DNA of 23,632 nucleotides. Source: Kangiellaceae bacterium. GTDB taxonomy: Bacteria; Pseudomonadota; Gammaproteobacteria; Enterobacterales; Kangiellaceae. The notes below the pieces were generated by a model, which saw only the letters and a list, made by a program, of their open reading frames with translations, had not been told where the DNA came from and did not search any database. A program made the translations under genes and the position numbers. Position 1 is the stretch's first letter. Each line of letters opens with the position of its first letter. The stretch covers positions 1 to 23,632 of the forward strand of contig JAUUYO010000010.1 in NCBI GenBank assembly GCA_030590405.1, written 5' to 3'. Below are positions 1-7,536 of the stretch, piece by piece.

Positions 1-1005
1 AGGAGTGAGAGCACGATTCAACGTTGGATGAATACACCTATTTGATGCAGGATGAACAAAATTAACAGTAATGGTCACGGCAGGCTCATCCTTACACAGG
101 CGACTATAACAACTACTAAAACCACTAGTAATCAAATGCTTAGGTATGCATTTTATGTTTTTTCCTGAATGCTTGATAATTTCCATCATCTTATCTGAGT
201 GTTTAGTTGCTATATGAAGTTTGAGTTCCGTGACATTTTTACGCCGCTCTATCTGGTATTGCGTCATTGGTTGAGCAGTATACTTAATCGCTGTTTCCCC
301 TGAGCCAATAAGGGGTAAATCGCTAATAGCATCCATAGCGCTAATAACTGGTAGCAAAACATCAGTATTAAACATATCGTTCTGAAGGGGGTGCAATACT
401 TTCGCTTTATCTTTGTAGCCTATAGTAGAGCCTGAATAGAAGTGAGTAGGTTTAGGGAATACAATATCGCCTCCTTTTTCAGTACCTACCATAATAAATC
501 GCTCTCTTTTTTGCGGAACCCCAAAATGAGAAGCGTTTAATAATTTCCATTCAGATTTGTAGCCTAATGCATGAAAACACTCCTGCATTATTTCTAAGGT
601 TTGCCCATTCTTGTGGGTCGCTAATCCTACGACATTCTCCAAAACAAAGACTTTCGGTCTAAAAAAATTAACAAATGAAGCGTACTCTTCAAACAAAGAA
701 TTTCTAGGGTCGTCGTCATTAGACGAACGAAAAGGCCTAATAGAAGAAAACCCCTGGCACGGAGGCCCACCCAATAAAACATCTAACTCACCTCTTTTTA
801 CTCTTGTTAATTCAGCCACCTCACTCCTTCTAACTGCCCTGATGTCTTTAGCCAAGCCAATAGCACCAGTGTGGTTTAAGTTAAATGTGTTTACCGATGT
901 ATCAAGTAAATCAATACCAAAAGCCACATCAAAACCAGTTTTTGTTGAATTTTCAAAGCCTTTTGAAAAACCACCTGTACCACAAAATAAATCAAATACT
1001 TTCAT
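1..1005 (-). CDS. C5-cytosine DNA methyltransferase (type II R-M), 3' end beyond window
   Basis: Transfers a methyl group from S-adenosylmethionine to C5 of cytosine in a specific DNA site; here the protective half of a restriction-modification pair. The reverse strand reads open for 335 codons from the ATG at 1005-1003 to the window edge. Canonical motifs appear in order: motif I DLFCGTGGF (residues 5-13, SAM binding), motif IV GGPPCQGFS (79-87, catalytic Cys83), motif VI ENVVG (124-128), motif VIII QKRERF (165-170), then a short target-recognition region and the start of motif IX/X (PTLNRALTP) where the window stops. Only about 30-50 residues should be missing. AGAGG lies six bases before the ATG, with a TTGACT-N17-TATAGT promoter upstream. 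It is divergent from the HTH-nuclease gene. Target sequence cannot be read from the protein. Confidence 0.93.
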   Translation of the reverse strand, partial: MKVFDLFCGTGGFSKGFENSTKTGFDVAFGIDLLDTSVNTFNLNHTGAIGLAKDIRAVRRSEVAELTRVKRGELDVLLGGPPCQGFSSIRPFRSSNDDDPRNSLFEEYASFVNFFRPKVFVLENVVGLATHKNGQTLEIMQECFHALGYKSEWKLLNASHFGVPQKRERFIMVGTEKGGDIVFPKPTHFYSGSTIGYKDKAKVLHPLQNDMFNTDVLLPVISAMDAISDLPLIGSGETAIKYTAQPMTQYQIERRKNVTELKLHIATKHSDKMMEIIKHSGKNIKCIPKHLITSGFSSCYSRLCKDEPAVTITVNFVHPASNRCIHPTLNRALTP

Positions 1006-1030
1006 TTAAAACCTCTTTGCTGTTCCGGTG

Positions 1031-1063
1031 GAGACTATAGTCTCGTGGATGTTTCAAGTCAAC
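1031..1063. promoter_or_regulatory. C-box-like operator between divergent R-M genes
   Basis: GAGACTATAGTCTC (1031-1044) is a perfect 14-bp palindrome. It is followed by CGTGGAT and a degenerate second half-site ending AAGTCAAC (1056-1063). The layout GACT..AGTC, then a GTG-containing spacer, then ..AGTC resembles the C-boxes bound by controller proteins of type II R-M systems. The left palindrome covers the methyltransferase -10 and the right half covers its -35. The nuclease gene on the other side shows only a weak promoter candidate (TAAATA at 1065-1070 as -10). A model follows by inference: the HTH domain represses the methyltransferase and perhaps activates its own gene. Confidence 0.6.
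1034..1062 (-). promoter_or_regulatory. Sigma-70 promoter of the methyltransferase gene
   Basis: On the minus strand the -35 box TTGACT (1062-1057) and -10 box TATAGT (1039-1034) are separated by exactly 17 bases, each one mismatch from consensus. Transcription should start near 1026, leaving a leader of about 20 bases before the ATG. The -10 lies inside the 14-bp palindrome at 1031-1044, so a protein bound there would block this promoter. Confidence 0.7.
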
Positions 1064-1101
1064 CTAAATAGAATGAGCCTTTCAATTCAAAAGGAGCTTC
1101 T

Positions 1102-2007
1102 ATGAGTAAAGACATAGGTTTAGCCACATCATTTATAGAATTAGTAAAAAGCACTCGTGAAAGTAAAGGATATACAATTGAGCAACTCGCTGAACAAGCT
1201 GGTGTTCATCGAACTACCATTGGGTTGCTTGAGCGCAATGAAAGAACTCCTACACTACAAGTTGCCAGTCAAATATCTTCAGCATTAGGCATACCTTTAA
1301 GTGAGATGATTCACGAATCAGAAATGATAGAGCAAGGACTAGCAACAACAGGTGAAGTTGTTGAAATTTCAAAGAATAGAGTTCCAAGTAAAGAATTCAT
1401 TAGAAATGAAGACAAGTTATTTGAAACAATTGGTATTACTGGGGACATGCTACTTAAAGTAATCAATTCTACCTATCAGACACTTGATGTAATAGATGAG
1501 CAATTAGTTGGGAAAGGTGCAGTACCAATGTCACAACTAGTTGAACTTGCTAATCTATCCTCTATGATAGGAAACCTTGTTGGTAGCGCAATTGCAGAAC
1601 ATTCTGATGGGTGTTACAGTCGTAATAAGCCACATACATATCCTGATTTACTTCCCATTAAAAAAACAGCAGCAAATCTAGAGTTAAAAATGGCATTAGA
1701 GACTAACAAACCCAAAGGGCATCTTCCAAAGCCGGGTGTATACATAACATTTAGATACATACTTGGAGATAAAAAAGGCAATTACTCACGGGGCAAGGAA
1801 AATAGAGGAGACACTGCTTGGATATGGGAAGTTAAGGTTGGCGAATTACGCGGAGAAGACTTTTCTTGCAGTAATACGGCTGGCGATTCCGGTAAAACAG
1901 CAGTTTTCAAAACACCTGTCTTTAATGAAATGTACCTAGTTTATTATGTCCCTAAACATCTACCATATGCACCTAAGGCAAATGGTGAATATGTAGGCTT
2001 TAATTAA
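1102..2007 (+). CDS. Xre-type HTH controller fused to PD-(D/E)xK restriction endonuclease-like domain
   Basis: Probable restriction half of the R-M pair. Residues 10-70 form an Xre/Cro helix-turn-helix with the controller-like stretch GVHRTTIGLLERNERTPTL (34-52), similar in style to C proteins (xRTYIS..ERG). Residues about 75-175 are mostly helical linker. The C-terminal part holds Pro181-Asp182, then Glu194-Leu-Lys196 eleven residues later, which matches the PD-(D/E)xK nuclease core, followed by a basic beta-rich region. At 301 residues it has room for both domains. AGGAG sits seven bases before the ATG. No separate C gene or endonuclease gene is visible on this side. Known: C-endonuclease fusions occur in some type II systems. 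Inferred: that this is one. The alternative is a plain regulator with an unknown ligand domain, which the D/ExK pattern and the neighbouring methyltransferase make less likely. Confidence 0.75.
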   Translation: MSKDIGLATSFIELVKSTRESKGYTIEQLAEQAGVHRTTIGLLERNERTPTLQVASQISSALGIPLSEMIHESEMIEQGLATTGEVVEISKNRVPSKEFIRNEDKLFETIGITGDMLLKVINSTYQTLDVIDEQLVGKGAVPMSQLVELANLSSMIGNLVGSAIAEHSDGCYSRNKPHTYPDLLPIKKTAANLELKMALETNKPKGHLPKPGVYITFRYILGDKKGNYSRGKENRGDTAWIWEVKVGELRGEDFSCSNTAGDSGKTAVFKTPVFNEMYLVYYVPKHLPYAPKANGEYVGFN

Positions 2008-2088
2008 TAAAACTTATTCCTACAGGTTGCCGACCTTCTCCTAACTTAGGTCAGCCTGAATCTGGTGTATGAATCTAGCATTATTAAA

Positions 2089-4140
2089 TCACAGCAATAA
2101 ATTATTTAATATTTCATCATCAACCAAATTAGCCAAAGTAACTTTTAGTTTGGGCGTTCTTTCCATTTCGCGTTTTATGGCAAAATTGGCTTCTTCATTT
2201 CGCGCCCAGCTGCGTCTCGCAATACCGTTGTTAACATCAAATAACAACATAGATTTGAGCTTGCGTTCGGAGTCTTCACTGCCATCGAGCAACATGCCAA
2301 AGCCACCATTGGTTACTTCACCCCATCCAACACCGCCGCCATTATGGATAGACACCCAGGTAGCGCCCCGGAAACTGTCACCAATCACATTGTGAATAGC
2401 CATATCGGCGGTAAAGCGACTGCCATCATAGATATTTGATGTTTCGCGGTAGGGCGAGTCAGTACCACTTACGTCATGATGATCGCGGCCTAAAACAACA
2501 GGCCCAATTTCGCCTTGCTCAATGGCATCGTTAAAGGCTTTTGCTATTTCCATTCGACCTTGAGCATCGGCATAAAGAATTCTGGCCTGCGAGCCAACAA
2601 CTAATTTATTTTGCTTGGCATCTTTTATCCAAGTGATGTTGTCCTGCATTTGTTGCTGAATTTCTTCAGGCGACTCCAACATTATTTTATTAAGTACTTT
2701 CGCAGCAATCGCATCGGTTTTATCTAAATCTTTTGGATTGTTTGAGGCACACACCCAACGAAATGGACCAAAACCATAATCAAAACACATCGGTCCTAGA
2801 ATATCCTGAACATAAGATGGATATTTAAAGTCAATGCCGTTTTCTGCCATCACATCGCCGCCTGCGCGGGAAGCTTCTAGAAGAAAAGCATTGCCGTAAT
2901 CAAAGAAGTAGGTGCCTTTTGCCGTATGCTTATTAACTGCAGCTGCGTGACGTTTGAGTGTTTCTTGCACTTTGATTTTAAATACTTCTGGCTCCTCTCG
3001 GATCAATCGGTTCGACTCTTCATAACTAATGTCCACAGGGTAATAACCGCCCGACCAAGGATTATGCAATGAGGTTTGATCAGAGCCAAGGTGAATAAAA
3101 ATATCTTCCCTGTCAAAGCTTTCCCACACATCAACCACATTGCCGATGTAAGCAATTGAAACTACTTCTTGATTGGTTTGAGCTTGTCTAACCCGAGCGA
3201 TCAGTTTTTCCATATCATCAAACAATTCATCAACCCAGCCTTGCTGATGGCGTTTAGTCGCGGCGTTAGCGTTCACTTCTGCACACACAGTAATACAGTT
3301 AGCAATGTTTCCCGCTTTAGGTTGTGCGCCACTCATACCACCTAAACCGGCAGTTAAAAATATTTTCCCTTTAGAATTTTCATCTTTATTACTCTTTCCT
3401 TTATTTAGGACTTTACGGAACGCATTCATTACCGTAATCGTAGTTCCGTGAACAATGCCTTGCGGACCAATATACATAAATGAGCCTGCGGTCATTTGCC
3501 CGTATTGAGTGACGCCCAAGGCATTAAACTTCTCCCAGTCGTCAGGTTTTGAGTAATTAGGGATCATCATGCCATTGGTCACAACTACGCGAGGGGCATC
3601 TTTTGAAGAGGGGAACAGGCCCATTGGGTGGCCAGAATAAAGATGCAGAGTTTGGTCACTTTCCATTTCACTTAAATATTTCATGGTCAAACAATACTGT
3701 GCCCAGTTTTGGAAAACGGCACCATTACCGCCATAAGTAATTAACTCTTCAGGATGCTGAGCCACGGCAGGATCGAGGTTATTCTCGACCATCAGCATGA
3801 TTGCCGCCGCTTGCTCACACTTAGCTGGATAGTCAGAAACCGGGCGCGCTTTTAATTCATAGTTCGGTTTGAACCTGTACATATAGATCCGACCAAAATC
3901 TTTTAACTCTTGAGCAAATTCTTGTGCTAATTCCTGATGCCACTCTTTAGAGAAGTAACGCAAAGCATTTCTCACCGCTAATTGTTTTTCATCCGTTGAA
4001 AGAATATCTTTTCGTTTAGGCGCACGATTGGCATTGGCTGGATAGGGCTTCGCTTGCGGCAATTCGCTAGGAATTCCTTGTTGTATTTGTTGTTGGAACT
4101 CTTTCGTTCTAGTCATCGCATTTATCATTGTTGTTGTCAT
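2089..4140 (-). CDS. hutU: Urocanate hydratase (urocanase), long form
   Basis: Step two of histidine degradation: NAD-dependent hydration of urocanate to imidazolonepropionate in the cytosol. The 683-residue protein shows YGGNGAVFQNW, YSGHPMGLFPSS, YGQMTAGSFMYIGPQGIVHG, the nucleotide-binding GLGGMSGAQ, GFGPFRWVC, RDHHDVSGTDSP and HNGGGVGWGEV. These follow animal UROC1 (about 676 residues) more closely than the ~560-residue bacterial HutU of Pseudomonas or Bacillus. The ATG lies two bases after the hutH stop; its ribosome site GAGGGAG is inside the last hutH codons, so the two are likely translationally coupled. A second in-frame ATG (M9) is a less likely start. It is convergent with the HTH-nuclease gene, 81 bp away. 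Confidence 0.95.
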   Translation of the reverse strand: MTTTMINAMTRTKEFQQQIQQGIPSELPQAKPYPANANRAPKRKDILSTDEKQLAVRNALRYFSKEWHQELAQEFAQELKDFGRIYMYRFKPNYELKARPVSDYPAKCEQAAAIMLMVENNLDPAVAQHPEELITYGGNGAVFQNWAQYCLTMKYLSEMESDQTLHLYSGHPMGLFPSSKDAPRVVVTNGMMIPNYSKPDDWEKFNALGVTQYGQMTAGSFMYIGPQGIVHGTTITVMNAFRKVLNKGKSNKDENSKGKIFLTAGLGGMSGAQPKAGNIANCITVCAEVNANAATKRHQQGWVDELFDDMEKLIARVRQAQTNQEVVSIAYIGNVVDVWESFDREDIFIHLGSDQTSLHNPWSGGYYPVDISYEESNRLIREEPEVFKIKVQETLKRHAAAVNKHTAKGTYFFDYGNAFLLEASRAGGDVMAENGIDFKYPSYVQDILGPMCFDYGFGPFRWVCASNNPKDLDKTDAIAAKVLNKIMLESPEEIQQQMQDNITWIKDAKQNKLVVGSQARILYADAQGRMEIAKAFNDAIEQGEIGPVVLGRDHHDVSGTDSPYRETSNIYDGSRFTADMAIHNVIGDSFRGATWVSIHNGGGVGWGEVTNGGFGMLLDGSEDSERKLKSMLLFDVNNGIARRSWARNEEANFAIKREMERTPKLKVTLANLVDDEILNNLLL

Positions 4141-4142
4141 CG

Positions 4143-5675
4143 TTATGCTCCCTCTAATTCTTTATAAACTCTAGGGCCTTCAAAATCGACAGTAAATGCT
4201 TGTGACTTAACCAATGCGATCATGGCATCAATATCCGGCTTTAAAAGTCTATCTTCTTCAAGCTTCTTAACTTTCGCTCGGATCACTGAAAAGTTTTTCT
4301 CGATCAACTCAGAGCAAGTATTAGGACGTCTAAACTCAATGGCTTGCGCCGCATACATCAGCTCGATAGCGAGTATTTTTTCTAAATTACCTAAGATCTG
4401 ATTTAACTTTCTACCTGAAATGCTGCCCATTGAAACGTGATCTTCTTGACCCATAGAGGTCGGAACACTATCCGCTGATGGTGGAAAACAAAGCGATTTA
4501 TTTTCTGTCACTAATGCCGCCGTGGTGTATTGCGGGATCATCATGCCAGAGTTTAAACCGCCAGATGCGGTTAATAGTCTCGGCAAACCGTGTAAGCCTT
4601 CTAACATAAGATAACAACGACGGTCGGAAATATTACCTAACTCAGACGCGGCAATGGAAACGTAGTCCAAAACCATCGCCAGTGGTTGACCGTGGAAATT
4701 ACCACCGGAAATGGCTTCTTCGCTACTGATCACTATCGGATTGTCGGTCACCGAATTCATTTCGATTTCAGCCAGTTCTAACAGGTGATTATAGGCGTTA
4801 CGAGACGCACCATGAACTTGTGGCATACATCTTAGTGAATAAGGATCTTGAACGCGTTCACAATCGGTATGAGATTCAACGTTTTGGGAGCCTTTCAAAA
4901 ACGCCCTTATGCGAGTGGCTACTTCAATATTTCCGGCAAAGGCTCGAACCTGATGTAGCTCTTTTCTAAAGGGGGACGAACTGCCTTGTGTGCCTTCTAT
5001 GCTCATGGCACCTGTCATATCCGCTAAGTCTAATAAATAACCCATTTTGCTTAAAGCGGTGATGGCATGGGATAAAATAAACTGGGTGCCATTAATTAAG
5101 GCTAGGCCTTCTTTGGCATGTAGATCGAGCGGCTCTAAGCCGTGCTTGTTCAGTAATTCCGTTGCGGCAACGATTCTGTCGCTCTGCCAGAATTCGCCTT
5201 CGCCAATTAAAGGTAAGAATAAATGAGAGAGTGGTGCTAAATCGCCCGAAGCGCCAACCGATCCTTGTTCTGGAACCACTGGGATTAAATCAAGCTCAAT
5301 AAAGCTGAGCATTCTTTCAACCACTTTCAGTCGGATCCCAGAGAAACCTTGGCTTAACGCGTGAACTTTAGTGATCAGCATTAATTTTGAAATGGCTTTT
5401 GCGATAGGCTCTCCGACACCCACAGCATGGGTGATCAACAGATTTTTTTGTAATAAATGGGTTTCTTGCGGTGAGATTTGAGTATCACATAATGGGCCAA
5501 AGCCAGTATTGATACCATATACGGCTTTGTCTGAGCGCGCCATTATCTCGACATTTTGTCGGCTAGCATTGATTTTATCCAAGGCTTGCTGGCAAAGCTC
5601 CGCCTTGATACAACCGTCGGCAACGCCATTTACAATACCAAGATTTAGATGGTCAACACCGTATCTAAAAGTCAT
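4143..5675 (-). CDS. hutH: Histidine ammonia-lyase (histidase)
   Basis: Step one of histidine degradation: non-oxidative removal of ammonia from L-histidine to give trans-urocanate. The 510-residue length is typical. YGINTGFG (53-60) carries the active-site Tyr. The triad Ala142-Ser143-Gly144 in GSVGASGDLAPLSH cyclises to the MIO electrophile. GTQFILSHA, HTDCERVQDPYSLRCMPQVHG and SGGNFHGQP are further family signatures. GAGG lies about eight bases before the ATG. Two bases separate it from hutU, so they form an operon. The 187-bp gap upstream to hutC contains AT-rich tandem repeats and may hold an extra promoter. Confidence 0.97.
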   Translation of the reverse strand: MTFRYGVDHLNLGIVNGVADGCIKAELCQQALDKINASRQNVEIMARSDKAVYGINTGFGPLCDTQISPQETHLLQKNLLITHAVGVGEPIAKAISKLMLITKVHALSQGFSGIRLKVVERMLSFIELDLIPVVPEQGSVGASGDLAPLSHLFLPLIGEGEFWQSDRIVAATELLNKHGLEPLDLHAKEGLALINGTQFILSHAITALSKMGYLLDLADMTGAMSIEGTQGSSSPFRKELHQVRAFAGNIEVATRIRAFLKGSQNVESHTDCERVQDPYSLRCMPQVHGASRNAYNHLLELAEIEMNSVTDNPIVISSEEAISGGNFHGQPLAMVLDYVSIAASELGNISDRRCYLMLEGLHGLPRLLTASGGLNSGMMIPQYTTAALVTENKSLCFPPSADSVPTSMGQEDHVSMGSISGRKLNQILGNLEKILAIELMYAAQAIEFRRPNTCSELIEKNFSVIRAKVKKLEEDRLLKPDIDAMIALVKSQAFTVDFEGPRVYKELEGA

Positions 5676-5710
5676 TCTGCTTACCTCACTTTAAATTTTT
5701 AACTACTCAG

Positions 5711-5767
5711 TAATTACTATTTATTCGGTTAATTACTATTTATTCGGTTAATTATTATTTATTCGAT
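5711..5767. repeat. Three tandem 19-bp AT-rich repeats upstream of hutH
   Basis: The unit TAATTACTATTTATTCGGT occurs identically at 5711-5729 and 5730-5748, then with two changes at 5749-5767. The array starts 36 bp upstream of the hutH ATG, so it sits where the hutH promoter or 5' leader would be. No HutC-type palindrome is present here. Copy-number variation could change promoter or leader length. Confidence 0.85.
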
Positions 5768-5805
5768 TAATTTGTGCTCAGTTTTGTTCGTAGGAATCCC
5801 AGTTC

Positions 5806-5850
5806 GTTGTAAATCCAAACTGTTGTAAACCTATCTCGTTGTTAAACCGG
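5806..5850. repeat. Degenerate 16-bp direct repeats in the hutC-hutH gap
   Basis: Units beginning GTTGTAAA are spaced 16 bp apart at 5806 and 5822, with a diverged third (GTTGTTAA) at 5838. They lie just beyond the hutC stop on the minus strand. No function is evident. Confidence 0.45.
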
Positions 5851-5862
5851 CTTGCTATTAAA

Positions 5863-6588
5863 CTAGCTTGTCTTAAATTTAGTTCCTAGACGGTAGCTAT
5901 TTCCTGGATGATAAAGTTTGGCGTAACTCACCAGATTGCCATTGCACCAGGTTTTTCTCTCCAGAAGTAAAAGGGCTTCGTTGTCTTCTACTTCGAGTAG
6001 TTGTCTGATAGTTACATCGCCTATCAAGGCTTCAACGCTGTGTTCTGCTTCGGTAACCGGCGCGACCGAAGTCAAATATTCACTTGGCGTCGTTAGTTTA
6101 AAATCTTGCTCAGTATATTCAGGGATCAGTTTGAGATTTACCCAACGTTCTTCTAATTGGATGGGGGTCTTATCTTGAAAATGAAGTATTCGAGAATGGC
6201 CACAATAATCGTCTTCATTCAGTCTTAATTTCTTGATCGATGTAGGCGAGGCTAACTCTTTAGAACATTGAAGCATTTCAGCGTGATGCTCACAGCCTTG
6301 TGCTTTAATCTCAGCAGCAATGCTTCTAATTTGTAACAAGGAAGACTGTTGCTTTTCCTCAGCAACAAAACTACCTTTGCCTTTGATCCGTATTAAAGTC
6401 CCTTCTAACAATAGCTCTTGAAGTGCCCGCCTGGCGGTCATTCTGCTGACATTGCAAAGGTCAACCAGTTCGTTTTCTGATGGCACTCTTTCGCCTGTAC
6501 CCCAACTGCCGTTGCTTATTCCGGCTAGTACGTAGTTTTTGACCTGAGTATATCGAGCGATGTCTTTATTCATGGCAGGAGTATGCAT
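5863..6588 (-). CDS. hutC: HutC, GntR-family repressor of histidine utilisation genes
   Basis: Transcriptional repressor released by urocanate. An N-terminal GntR winged helix-turn-helix (about residues 8-75) contains GERVPSENELVDLCNVSRMTARRAL and GTLIRIKGKGSFVA. It is followed by a UTRA ligand domain (about 95-235) with RILHFQDKTPIQLEERWVN and the typical ending NGNLVSYAKLYHPGNSYRLGTKF. The 241-residue length fits HutC. The chosen ATG is only seven bases from the operator palindrome; the second ATG (M6) is a possible start, and neither has a good ribosome site. It lies upstream of hutH-hutU and divergent from hutG, which supports HutC over other GntR/UTRA regulators. Autoregulation through the adjacent operator is expected. 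Confidence 0.93.
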   Translation of the reverse strand: MHTPAMNKDIARYTQVKNYVLAGISNGSWGTGERVPSENELVDLCNVSRMTARRALQELLLEGTLIRIKGKGSFVAEEKQQSSLLQIRSIAAEIKAQGCEHHAEMLQCSKELASPTSIKKLRLNEDDYCGHSRILHFQDKTPIQLEERWVNLKLIPEYTEQDFKLTTPSEYLTSVAPVTEAEHSVEALIGDVTIRQLLEVEDNEALLLLERKTWCNGNLVSYAKLYHPGNSYRLGTKFKTS

Positions 6589-6595
6589 CTGTTTG

Positions 6596-6609
6596 CTTGT
6601 ATATACAAG
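6596..6609. promoter_or_regulatory. HutC-type operator palindrome
   Basis: CTTGTATATACAAG is a perfect 14-bp palindrome with the TGTA..TACA core recognised by HutC/GntR repressors. It sits between divergent hutC and hutG, next to the hutC start and abutting a TTGAAC -35 candidate for hutG, so one bound dimer could control both directions. Confidence 0.8.
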
Positions 6610-6638
6610 TTGAACGCGGCAAATATTGCTGTTTAATA
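6610..6638 (+). promoter_or_regulatory. Candidate hutG promoter
   Basis: TTGAAC (6610-6615), a 17-base spacer and TTAATA (6633-6638) form a plausible sigma-70 promoter. Its -35 touches the HutC palindrome. Neither box is a perfect match. Confidence 0.4.
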
Positions 6639-6691
6639 ATAATTAATAAAGGTAAAATTCATTTTTGAGCCAATCCTCTGGACCCTTCTCA

Positions 6692-7510
6692 ATGAGCGCA
6701 ACAATAATGCCAGATGAAACTTTTGAATTTGTTAAAGGCAACTGTCCAATTTTAGTTTCTATGCCGCACAATGGGATCCAAATCCCCTCACATATCCTTC
6801 CGACAATGACAGGTTCGGCTAAAAAAATGGTCGATACTGATTGGTATCTCGACCAACTTTATCAGTTTGCCGTGGATAACGGATGCTATTTGATCAATCC
6901 TGAATTTAGCCGGTATGTGATTGATTTAAACAGGCCTGAAGATGATCAGAACTTGTACCCAGGACAAGACACTACTGAATTATGTCCGACCACTCAGTTT
7001 GACAGACAGTCGATTTATCTGCCCAATTGTGACCCAACGGCGGAGGATATTAGCCACAGGGTAAAAAAATATTGGCAACCATATCATCGTAAATTGAAAT
7101 CTATCATCACTGAAATTAAAAGTGAATTTGGTTGCGTCTTGCTCTTTGAAGCTCATTCGATTAAATCTAAAGTACCTCGTTTTTTTGATGGTTTGCTTCC
7201 TGATTTTAATTTTGGCGACTATAATCATCATAGTTGCTCGCCAGATTTGATGAATAAGATCGATGATTGGCAACCGCAGGGTTATACAAAAATCGTTAAT
7301 GGCAGATTTAAGGGGGGGTATATAATCCGGGCTTATGGCGATCCTGAAAACAATATACATGCGATCCAGTTAGAGCTTTCTCAAGCGACTTATATGGATG
7401 AAAATAAATTGAGTTTTGATCAAAGTAAAGCCAGCCAAGTGCAGCCAAAATTAGTTGAGATGTTTGAACTATTTAACAGTTTTATTCAACAAAACTCTAA
7501 ACTTTCATAG
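6692..7510 (+). CDS. hutG: N-formylglutamate deformylase
   Basis: Last step of the five-step histidine pathway: zinc-dependent hydrolysis of N-formyl-L-glutamate to glutamate and formate. The protein belongs to the FGase family (PF05013 type). Visible signatures are ILVSMPHNG, DTDWYLDQLY, FSRYVIDLNRPEDD, the conserved FEAHSIKS, FKGGYIIRAYGDP and IQLELSQATYMDE. His and Glu residues in these blocks are the probable metal ligands. Start is uncertain: a TTG at 6665 opens the longest frame, but the ATG at 6692 or 6707 fits the family's short N-terminus better; none has a strong ribosome site. Its presence implies that the organism uses HutF (formiminoglutamate deiminase), which is not in this window, nor is hutI. 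Confidence 0.93.
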   Translation: MSATIMPDETFEFVKGNCPILVSMPHNGIQIPSHILPTMTGSAKKMVDTDWYLDQLYQFAVDNGCYLINPEFSRYVIDLNRPEDDQNLYPGQDTTELCPTTQFDRQSIYLPNCDPTAEDISHRVKKYWQPYHRKLKSIITEIKSEFGCVLLFEAHSIKSKVPRFFDGLLPDFNFGDYNHHSCSPDLMNKIDDWQPQGYTKIVNGRFKGGYIIRAYGDPENNIHAIQLELSQATYMDENKLSFDQSKASQVQPKLVEMFELFNSFIQQNSKLS

Positions 7511-7536
7511 CGAATACGTCAGTGAGAAACATATAA

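Noticed and set aside
611..1009. Plus-strand 132-codon open frame
   Set aside because: It is the antisense of the methyltransferase N-terminal half, whose motifs are unmistakable on the minus strand.
5711..5850. Short repeats as a CRISPR array
   Set aside because: Units are 16-19 bp, directly abutting with no unique spacers, and no cas genes are present.
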